This document shows, one piece after another, positions 22,101 through 34,100 of a stretch of DNA of 64,000 bases (position 1 is its first letter; the number at the start of each line of letters is the position of its first letter). The translations under genes and the position numbers were made by a program. Under the pieces are notes generated by a model, which saw only the letters and a list, made by a program, of their open reading frames with translations, searched no databases and had not been told where the DNA came from. This stretch comes from Trileptium ribeirensis (taxonomy: Eukaryota; Nematoda; Enoplea; Enoplida; Thoracostomopsidae). The stretch is taken from contig JASANE010005277.1 of NCBI GenBank assembly GCA_030248225.1, positions 1 to 64,000 on the forward strand. The letters are read 5' to 3'.

Positions 22101-25100
22101 GAAACGCGACGGTCATTTCTGGCGCGTATTGCACCTCTAGCGATGATGTCCCGTCAGGAGGTCATGTAGTTAAAGATACTTATACTCGAAAGGATATCGT
22201 AGATCTTGATATGAATGGCAATGATCGTGCGTCGCTGGAACAACCAGAAATAATAAAGCGTGTTACTACGAACAGTACCAAAATTTCTCTGCTCAAGGTG
22301 ACTAATGTATACTTGCTGATTGTGGATTTGACCTAGATTAAAACCAATGAGCGCAGTGGATGAGTTGTAATTGTCTTCCGTTGAATTCTACGGGTGGGTT
22401 AAGCGGAAAAATGACCACATAATCGTAAAACATGAATATGCCCGAGTTTTGTACTCTTCCACAAAATTATCTTTATTCGGTTTTGATATTATTAATTTGT
22501 ATATATATATAACTGTCTTTAATTTGTAGCTTGATCCCGTCTGATCGCATAGCACAAAAATCCGTTTCAAATTCGAAGTCCATCGAAAAAAACCATTCAT
22601 TGAATGTGGACGATGTGGTGCAATCTGCTAATGTCATTGTAGTACACGAAGTACCAAAAAGACCACATCTTGTAAGCCTTAATAATTATTTGTTTGACTG
22701 AAAAGCTGTAGATGCAATCGACGCACAACAAATTGCTTGGTCAGGCTAAAAAAATTTCTGAACTACATATTATTTATACTGGATTACGTATTATGTATAT
22801 ACATTACTCGCCAAAAACGACTGCAACTCGTTCCAAGAATCCGTCGAATATAACTTTATTTGGTCACTTTAAAAAGTCCCAACAGTCATACTGGCGAGTA
22901 CTGTCAATAAGCAAAGTGCAGAGAAGTTTGCAAGTAAGAATTTTATTAATCTTTTCATGCCGGAAATTGTTTATCGTGCAGTGTTTGACAAACTCAATTC
23001 TGTGCCAGTAATCGAACCCGGTCGTGCGGGTGAAACTTGTGTACGCAAACAACTGAGCTATCTGGGAGCTGTTACTCGGTTTCTAAAGGAACCCCACAAC
23101 GTGAGCGAATAACAATGCACGTTCAAACGTACGGCATTCGACAAACTCAGTAAACACAACGACTCGCAATGTGCGTTAGGTCCATTTGGACATAGTAGGC
23201 ATGAAAGGATTAAGTCTTCACTTTTTTATAACAAGCCTTTTCTGCTTCTCGTAAATGTGACGCCAATTTTTGAAAATAACGTTTTTAACTGACCAACGTA
23301 ATTCTCTTAGCTTCCGTCCCCATTACGCTGCATATACATATTTACTGAAGTCGTTTTGTAGAAAATACCGATTGTTCGTAGGAAATTGATAAGAATGACG
23401 TAAGCTATTAGCTATTGTCTTTTATAGTTGTGTTTACTTTTCTTGGTTGGTACGCGAGCGCAAGATTACAAACAGCTCCGTTTTTTGCGAAAAAGTTTGT
23501 ACTAATTTTTAATAATTGGCAGTAACGGTTGCTCGTTGTGGTGGTGTAATTTTTAAAGTTTAGATGCTGTAATTGAAAATAACTATATATCGTGTAAGGT
23601 TCAGTATTAGCTGAACTGCAGTACTGTTTTTATAATGCCTCCTCAATTTTTTGATTTTATTTGATAATTTATTAAATAATAATATCGAAATGTTTCTAGC
23701 TTGTGAGGTGGCGATACTGTATACAAGCTATGTATATATGTGTTCCAAGATTCTGAAATAGCGAGGGCGAAACTTATTTGTCCGATTGCGGAGCCTTCAT
23801 TCGCTAATACATTTTTTGAACCCAAGAATATTTGATCGACAACGAAAAATGCTGTTATGACAAAGAACCTTCAAATCAAACGGTTAACTTCGACGTCGAT
23901 GTAAACAAATTTACAGCAACGTCTGCATTTGATCTTAATAAACGTGTAATGATCTCAAACTTTATTTACATTTGGCTCCTATTTGGATCTTCCCTCTGGG
24001 TCCCAACTGAGCATGAATTTTCACTCGCATTTCACATTATTTTTATTACAGCAAATAGAGAATAATATTGAATTTTTTAAACACAAACCAATACTTAGAT
24101 ATTATTTGCAATAATAAAAATTGTATTATTTGAAAGGCATAACACAATTTACCCGGTATTTCAAGGAAACCTAGTTGCAAACCTGATCCTCATCTGCTAT
24201 TCGTAATGTATAATTAGACACACACCTATATTGTTCGATAATAATAGCGGTTTGTTTGGAATGTTTCAGAAGATATGACTATATGTTTATTGTCGCAGAA
24301 TATTGTTGTTCCACATCCATGCAGTCGTACGCACTAAAAAGATCATACCGTGGTTAGCATTCGTAGCTGGACATCCACTGTGAAACCCTGTGACTATCTG
24401 GTGCCAAAGCATTAGTGTGTCCCAAGAGGAATTGAAATACAATGTCGTACATTCATATTAATTGCTGCAACAAACCCATTCTTTGTCTGCTCTAAATTGG
24501 TCTGAATATAACGACTCATAATGTGTGAGAAAAGGACCCTTCGAACTATTGCGATAAGCGCAAAAATTTTGAGTACTATTTTATTGTAACTAGATTTTGC
24601 GTTCACTGAATATGTTTGCATTGAACGTAATTACTTAGCAAACATAATTTGATATGCTAAGAATAGATCCATTGTAAACTTAATACAATGACCGTGCTAG
24701 ATTAGACATCCATAAATGTAATCAGTCGTTGACTTACACGTACTTGACGTTTTCTGATGGTTACAGAACTTTACGGTACACCCCAGTTCAACAGGGGGTG
24801 CACTGTCATGTATTTCAGGCAGGGGGTTTTTTCAAAACGGACCCTGGGTCCAGCAAATTTTTTTTGGTCCAGACCTTAAACTCTGGGTCCAGATTTTCAA
24901 TTTTTGGCTTGAGAATTTCACGAATTTTTACACAATAAAGAAACGTAATTACGAAACCCAATTTTACATTATTACAAATATATACATAAATTATTCTCTG
25001 CCTGTCCCAAGCTAGGATAAAAGACGAGGGCCATTAATGAAACCAGCATTAAGCAACTATGTACACATATAAGCACGAACGGCTAAAAGCCTGCAATTTG

Positions 25101-28100
25101 TAATAGAATTTATTTGCAAATCATATGTCTTCGAAACCGAAACTGCCCTGGGTCCACGTAAAACTATTTGGGTCCAGAACCACCTGTGGACCAAAAAACC
25201 TAGCTTTCAGGCCCCCAGCTGGTCTCTCCACATTATCTAAATTTTACCCGGGGACATTTAGTTGGGCGCTCCAGTTCCAATCTTGGGGAATTTAGCTGGG
25301 GCCCCAAGCTCCAACATAGGGGCATTTAGCTGGAGCCCCATAGTTTCAACCTGGGAGTATTGAGCTGGGGGACCCCAGCTCCAACCTGGGGAATTTCCCC
25401 CAGGTTACCTAGGGGAAACCGTGCGCCCCAGGTCAAGTGAGGGTTTATAATTTTCATTTTTTCATGTATTTGCAACATGTAACTCGTTGTTTTTGTTGCA
25501 TATTTGTTATTTCAGTATTGAAAATGCACAGTTCAGTAGGCCTCGCTTTATTTTACTTTGGAATTTGTTATAACTAGTCGAAATATAAGGTTGTATAGTA
25601 TTGAGTTTTGTTATACCCGGTTTTTGTTAAGACGAAAATGATACCCAAAATACCATGGTGTGCTGGGTGGTTGACCTAGGGAAGCAAAAATTTACTTGGG
25701 GCGGCACGACCTGAGTGAGCCGCCGAAATGCTGTGGGTCACTCCCCCTGTGTGGAGAGGCCACTCCCAGTTGCTAACTGGGTTATCTCCAAATTAATGCC
25801 TCCCAGGTAAATTTTTTTTAATTTGGAAAAGCAAGATATTTATATATAAACTATAACAGGTTGCAATGAATAATGAAAACGCAAAAGCCGTGTCGCTTTG
25901 TTGCCGGGAAATTGAAGTCACAACAGCTGGCATCATCAACCAAGATTCGTCAGCGGATAACAACAAAAACATTGGCGACACGCTTAGCCGTTTGCAACAA
26001 CCACGATCAGCGAGTGTGGATTTGCTGGAATGTCATAAGCGTCGGCGGGGACAGGAAGCCCAATGCGATTCAAGCGATATAAGTAGTACAACTGCAACAA
26101 CCGTTGCTGACGACGATGATGGTTATAGTACAAGTCCATCGCGGAAGTAAGCTAAATTATATTGTATGGTAGCATATTCTGAAAATAAAAATTAAGCTGA
26201 ATTGCATTGGCACCCATTAAATTTTAGCCAACAACATAAGTAACCACCACAATAACGTATTATGTTGCAATTATATAAAGCTTCTCTCATTCTGCAAATT
26301 AAGCCCAAGGCCCATTTAGTTTTATTGGTTATGGAGCTATGGCCGTTTTCGTTTATTTCAGGTCCTGGGCCCCATTTTAGAACCAATTTTGCCCAATCCT
26401 ATATTACAGGTAACCGCAATAACACATCATATGTCATACACAGCTTCTCTCATTCTACAAAATCAGTCCAATAAGCCCCTTATATTTTCATTGGTTATCG
26501 ACTATTGGGATATAAGCGTTTATGTGTATTTCGGCCTCCTTGGATCCTAACTTTGCATCCAAGCGTAACCATGTGCAAGACATATATTCATTTTTATAAG
26601 GCCTTAATTACTCTACGAAATGAACCTGATTTGGCTGAAATATATGCCCCGTTGCGGGGATACAAGAACTTGTTTCGCTATTTTGAACTGATCCAACCCC
26701 CATTCGAAACACTATTGCGGGGGCAAAAGATTAATATTAAAGGGCACAAGTAGAAATGTCAAACCTTCGTTTGAGCTACCGCCTGAGACGATCGAACCTT
26801 GCATGTTTGAATTATGACAGTCTCAAATTTTAGTAACACTGACAGTTCCAAATTTCACCGTGTGAAAAGCGAAAAGTCTTGTCAACACACAGAATTCATT
26901 TATCCCTTATTAGATACCTATATTTGCAGTGGAGTTTTCTGACAGTCTGAGTACCTTATGGTACCCAGCTTTACTGGGGACACAGGTGAACTGTTAAATC
27001 TTCAACCCCTTCCCCCACCCCACGATAGTGTCAGTTCCTCAGTTTCGACGTGATAACCCCCAGGTATAATTGAATCGGAGCGAACGGAATTTCCACTGAG
27101 AGGCTAGGGGAAAGACCGTGAAATGATCTTTATTGGCTGTCGGCGTTACTCATAACTCATCTTCGAAAGGACATATTTCGATAAAATTCTTTGATTACAA
27201 AAGTAATGACGGTACGCGCTTTTGTGTACGCTAAGAGGTTCCATGTCATCTTCCCGCTTAAAATGGACAAATCCTGTTTAAGCATCCTTTATAAAATAAA
27301 TCTAGCCATGCAGGTACCTGCGTTTCACAGTCAATATTTTGCAACAGAGGCGACAAAAAACGGAAACCACCTTCCGGAATCATCTCACCACGATCTACAA
27401 CTTTGCTGAACAACATGGCTGGTCGGAGTCCAAACATAGGTGGTTGTCCTTTTCCTGGAAATATAGACTTTTCAAATTTTTTATGTTATTTCCTTTTGCG
27501 ACTTTAAACAAGTGTGTGCAAATCATGCTGAATACGAATGGTTTTATAAATTAGAGTCCAATTTGATTATATTATACTTTTGTAACGATTGGAATGTTTT
27601 CGGTTAATGTACCTCTATGTTACTGTATCGCATTGATGATAGGTACTTCTCAGCCCATTAGCCTTCTCGTGAGTGCTAATGTTTCTGGTTAAGACTAATC
27701 TAATACTAGTTAGATTTTAATTATGGAAATAGCATCAAGGAGTTTAGATCAATTTTTACGACCGGGCTCTTCAAAAACAATTGTGACATGCTATCAGAAA
27801 TGCTATATTTGCAATCAGCCTGTGAAGATATCTACGTACGTGTATTCTTAGTCACGCTACGTTGCTTAAATTATGCGCAAAATTATTTATTTCAGGCTGT
27901 CAACCACGTCAGAAACCACGGCAACCCCATTTCGTCGCGTACAGAAATATAACACATTTAGTCGTGGCATTAAGCTGATCGGGCTAGCTCGCGAAGACGA
28001 TGTTGAAACAATGATGAATAATAGATGCATTGATATCGCTAGTTGCAATAGCAGTACGAACAGTAGCAGTGCTACAAAACTACGGTCCTCGACAAAGTCT

Positions 28101-31100
28101 GATCGAAAATCGCGACCTCTATCGTTGTCGCAGCCTCTCGGCGATGTCTCAAAGTTATTTCAAATAACGGTAAGAACCAATCTGTTTTGTTTGATGTTGT
28201 TGAATGAGCCGGAAAGGGGTGAGCCTTGGAGTTGAGCGGCTTCATGTGGTCTGGTGCACAAATTTGCATTTTCGATATTCCGAGTGTTCTTCGGAAAAAG
28301 CTTTTCCTTGGACAGTCAAGTATCACGAGCTTCGTGTTTCTATTACTTTTCCCGCATGTTGTTATTGCTAGAATATTTGTTGTTGGGCAATCGCTGCTGA
28401 AAATAGTACGATTTAATAATCTGAGCTAAAATCAAGATCACGATTAGTTTTTCCCTGGTGTATCGTGTCAGGTCCCCGTCTCTACACTCCCCGAGTGTAT
28501 ATGTAAAGGGTAAGGATAAGCTTAAGCTTAAGTCTAATAATAAACTTCGTCTTAGCATTGCCTCACAATTGAACATCAAATGTGTGTCTTAATGTAGGTA
28601 CCCAGGTAAACTTCTCCCCACTGTTATATGGGAGAAAACTAATATGACCTAAAAATGAAAAGAGCTACCCGTGTTTCCACTGAGGGCTCTAGGGCTTCTA
28701 AAATCGTGAAAATTTGTATTTCTTGTATGTGTAAAGTTTTTGTAACGTTGACTATGTATATATGGACTATATTTGGAGTTTTATAACAGTCCGAGTACCT
28801 TATAGTATCCAGTTTTACTGCGGACCCAGGTGTACTGTTAAATAGCCTGCCATCCTCCCGCGGTACTGTCTGTACCCCAGTTTCGAAGTGAGAACCCCAA
28901 GGTATAATTGAATCGAATCGAACGGACTTTCCACTGAGTGTACTATGGAAAGATAGTGAAATGATCCTTTTTTCTGTTTCTATCATTCACAACGCATCTT
29001 CGGAGGATGGATTTCGACAAAATTTTTATTCGATAGCAACAGTGATGACGGTGTAACTTTTAATTGAACGCAAACGTGTCCGGCCCAATCTTCGGTGTAA
29101 AAATAGCAACAACTGGTTTTAATAGTTCTTTGTCAAGTCTTGCCATAAAGGTACATGTGTTTGTCAGCCTATATCTGACGACAGGCCACCATACAGAGCT
29201 CATCGATATGTACAACTTTGCCGACCTTTTTTGTGGAACCACTCCCTGGGGCCCTGTGGTGCCGAATATCGGTATTCGACCTTTTGCCAGGAATAGCGTT
29301 TTTCAATTTTCGGTATGTTATTGTGTGTTTTTAGGTTACAGTCAGTGTTTATTAGGTTACAAAGCACGCCGAATACGATGGTTTTACTATCTAGAGACGA
29401 ACTTGACTATATTTTATGTTTGGTTATGTATTGCGTGCAGGACATCAAGAATGGTGTATATATGTTTTATGAAGGCTGAATACAATGATATGGGTATCTA
29501 GCAGGGAGTAACCGGAATGTCGGTTCAGGTTGCGGCGAAAATCGTGTTCCGGTTGCGGTTCCGGCAAAGGGCAAAAATCATATAGAACCAGAATTCCGGT
29601 TTAAGAATTTTGTTTGAAATTTTTCGCATTTTTGCTTCATCTGCGGTCCAAACATATGTAATACATACACTGATCAAGTTCCAATACAACCTAGCAAAAT
29701 AAAAGATTAACTCAACAATTTGTCGTGTGAAACGTATGTAGGGCACATAATTTCAGTATCGTTTTTAATTTTGTCGTTTAATTGGATTTTTGCCGACGTG
29801 AAATCTTTATATTTTCCGCGAAAATGTAAAATTTTAGTACTAGCGCTTATTTAACATAATGTCACGGACAAAAACGATTGCATAAAAAGCTAACACCAAA
29901 CGCGAACGTAAGTAAACGCAAACTAACTTTAGAACGTTCGTTTACAAATGAAGCAAACAAAATTTATCATATATTAGAACCATTTTTTTTGCATTCGTTT
30001 ATAAACGAACGTTTTGGCGTTCGTTTTTTATGCGCCCATTTCTGTCCGTGATTGTACATTGATTAATCGAACCAAAGCTGTAAAGGTCACGTTGGAAATA
30101 ATGATAGTATATGACGGTGTTATTCTGCTTGTGGTATTGACACGAACAGCTTGAATCAACGTCTGTCGTAATATGTGTTGTGGCCTGCTGGAAATAACAT
30201 ATTTGTTTTAATTATTTTTCCAGCTGAAAACTCATAATTATTGACTGATTATACTCCGTACCTGGTAGTCTTTGGTTCAGGTATGAATGAATTTGTGTGC
30301 TCATTTCCAAGTTTGCTGTTCTATTTCCAATAAACTCACAATGTCTCATCAATGAATGTTTGTCTGAAGCAGTATTAAAAATTTTGGGTATTTTACCTAT
30401 ATCGAACATTTTGAAAAATAATTGCTTTATGAGTATTGCTTCGGGATAAGTAAGCTAGGAGTTAGGCGTCGAAGACATGGTTTCTTTCGTATTATTTTAC
30501 AACTAAACCAATTGTACTTTCAATGGCGCCGTTGCCATAGATGCAAAAGTTACATAGCTACGAGCTAATATTATTTTAGAGCGACATTCACCTCAGCATT
30601 GCAGAACGGTTTGGTAAAATTCGGCTTCAAATTAGTCAGAAGAGCGGCACGTCAGCTGCGCCTTCGTGCTCAACGGGTTCTATGACAAGTGAGTCGCACG
30701 GAGAGCCATTAGATGACATTAAATGTGACGACTCACCGACGCTAAAGTCCTGCGGTCGACAAGCTGGAGCTGTCGCTTTGAGGCCGCCATCCGGTGCCAA
30801 ATCATCAACTGGTCGGGTCAAACAAAGTCGAAATTCTAATAAACCTCATCAACAGCGACATGGCAAATTCGTTTGTGATGACGGTGATGCAGCTATGGAT
30901 CGATCTTCAACTCGATCAGTAGCAGAACTCAAAGACAGTTGCGGTCGAAAACCGTTGAAATCGATTAAAACGACCAAGTATGTAAATAATATTGCGGTCG
31001 GTTGTTTTCGCGTATCGACATTCAGAAATATCATTTTTTTAGAACTCTATACTATAACGTTTTTAATATTAGTAACACTGTTATTATTTTAGTGACCGAA

Positions 31101-34100
31101 TGAAAATTTTGTTGCAGCGTACTGGTTTTAAACAATTAGAGTTACTGTTACTTAATAACTTTTTAAGCTTGAAATCAGCATAAATTGACCAATCAATGTA
31201 TTTGTATTTAATATTAAAAATTTTTATAATTTCAAATATCTATTGTATTTTTTTCAGAGGTTCCAGCGGGGCCCAACAAACAGTTGTTCCAAATTCGGAG
31301 TCAGTCTTATATTTGTGTTTTAGGGTGTTGATGTGTTTTTACAACATTTAGTTTTTTCTTTCGTGTGTATCGTTTGTGTTCTAATTTCCGCAGTCCATGC
31401 TTCATTTTACTCAGGAATTTATTATAAATTGTCGAAAAAATTGCAGTACTATTAATTTATTCAAGAACCCCTTGTTTTTTATGACGATCATTTTGATATC
31501 ACCTGAAAACACGTTTACGTGCTTCAGGCCGATGTCTGTCAAGCGGAAATTTAGCTATGAAGGCGTGACCTGGTGGGGAGCTCGAAAACGTACGAGGCCG
31601 CCAGACGGATAATTCATGTAGTGGCCAGTTCGGAAGAGTTCAACAAAACGATATGTGTGGATCAGGTTTTGAGCAAAAATGATTAGGTGTTAAATTATAG
31701 TAAACCATCGTTTGAAGTTTTGGGATTAATATCATGCAGGGTACGTCCAAAAAGTAGTAAGGTGATCCTGTGCCTATAAAACTCTGCTTTTCATGTTGTC
31801 ACAAATTGATTCATGTCCGGTCAAGGATGTAAGTAATTTTTCAGGTCCTAAATTTTTCAGGTCCGCCATGTATGACACAAAAACGTTTCTTCAACAATAG
31901 CAGTGTATAATCTTATTATACATGGTCAAAAGCTTTGGTTGAATAAAGTTCATTTTTGGGAACTTTTTTGAGAAATTCACGTGGGTTACAGTTTATGTAA
32001 TTGCTTGGGCTTATGACTGGGACATCAAAAATAATAATTGAAGGATTAATCCAATTTTTTAAATATTATACTGTAGGTCTCATTTTTACATCGAAACATC
32101 GAGTGACGCAACAGTATCGACACCAAGAAGCGGCGCTACTAGTCAGAACCTCGGCGACGATACGACTTGGAGTAAGTCCACCCGGTCGCGAGCATTAATC
32201 GATCCGGACGCTCCACCACCTCCGCCGAGAACAACATCGATAACAATAACGGTGAAAACGGAGCTGGGCGAGCACGACGGTACAACGGCCGTCTCCGATG
32301 ATTACGATTCGTACACTGACGACGAATCGAATAACGACGACGATGCAGTGACAGTCATGAGATCATCAACAACAACAGTGGTTGATGCCACGACGACAGC
32401 GACCGCTACAGCAGTGCCGGATTCGGTGGCAACAATTACACTTGATACCTCTCTCGACGAGCAACGAAGTGACTGTAAGCATTAACGGTTGGGCTTCTCG
32501 TGTCAGTGAGCGAAGGTTTGGTCTGATTTTGTTTTCAGGCCCGTCTTGAGAAGGACTATTGCTAGTATGAACAACTTGTCGGATTAGACATGATGTCGGT
32601 TGATTAAAGCATTACCGCATTGGTTGCAGTTAATTACAGGTCATGTAATTGCTTGTCTGTAGTGATAGAATGTTAATATCATAGCTCGGTTATGTCGCAG
32701 TAATTCTGTTCTTTAAATATCATTGTAGTAGCGGGGCTACTGTAGTAACCAATGGTTAAGCTGTGATAGTAATAATTATGTCGTTTAAAAGATAAATCAA
32801 TTGTTCTCAAAATTCAAAAATTTACATGAAATTTCTGATATATTCTTTCACAGTATTGTTTTTGATAATGCTTTTGATTTATTATGCTGCCTGCAAGAGA
32901 ATTGTATTCACTTGAGAACAACCTAAACGCGATATTGCTGTAAGAGAATTTGTAGAAAATCTCGAATAAGTTGCTTTTGTTTCTACCCATTATCGATCGC
33001 CCTGTTCAAGTCGTATTTTGGTTATTTTACCGCTGTTAAACATATAAAAGTATATAATCAGCTTTATGTTTTATAGGTGCAATGATAAAAATTATTTTGG
33101 TGTTTCAGCTACGGGCGGTCATACTGAAAGCAGTGGCTCAGTGAAATCGGATGGTAGTATCCCTTTGCCAGACGTCATAAAAGATTCAGGTACCACTTAA
33201 TGTAGTACGCTCGAAAATTATATTGCTTGCTACATTGGTAGTCTCAAGCATGTTACTTGATACTTTTTCATATTTTTTTAGAATTTCGTAATTTCTTCTG
33301 TCTGTAAATTCTTATGTCTAAAACCACTCGCTCAACACTATTGTTTTACTGCTTAAAATAGTTTTATGAATGTTTGATTCTTCACGCTCTGATTTTTGTG
33401 ATAATTCAACCTATATACAATCACGCTCAGAAATAAAAGCAACTTTATCACAATAATTCGCGAAAAATTTGCAAATAGCAGTTGAACAGTTGTTATTTTT
33501 TCGCGAACGATTCGAGATTAATTGGCTTTTATTTCTGAACGTTATTGTAGTCTCAGATTAATCTTTTCTTTATCATGTCTTTAAACAACGTTATAAGCGT
33601 ACTTAATATAATATTGTCCAAGTTCTAGCACAAAATGAGCTAACAATAACCACTACCTATGGATTATTAATGCAGTAACACGGTTGTGTGAGCGGCCATA
33701 TTTTTAGAAAGGGTGAGGCTACACTATTTGTTTTGTTAGCTGCTACTTTAACAACATTAGTAATAAAGTAAAAAGTATGTGCTGTGTAGAAAACAACAGT
33801 GTTCGCACAGTCATTAAATATGTGAATTTTCTCGTATTTTTGTGATTGCCGGGAGGACGCAACTATTTCGCAAATCAAGAGAGTGGCTCTGGCTCGACTT
33901 TTGTAAACGGCGCCAATTTTCTCGTATTTTTTGTGATTGCCAGGAGGACGCAACTATTTCGCAAATCAAGAGAGTGGCTCTGGATCGACATTTGTAAACG
34001 GCGCCAATTTTCTCGTATTTTTTGTGATTGCCAGGAGGACGCAACTATTTCGCAAATCGAGAGAGTGGCTCTGGCTTGATTTTTGTAAATGGCGCCAATT

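Noticed and set aside
22985..23075. Functional tRNA gene
   Set aside because: Box A- and B-like sequences are present, but I could not form the acceptor stem or a clear anticodon arm.
29064..29501. 145-codon frame as a gene
   Set aside because: It lies within dispersed repeat R-a and shows no domain or exon boundaries.
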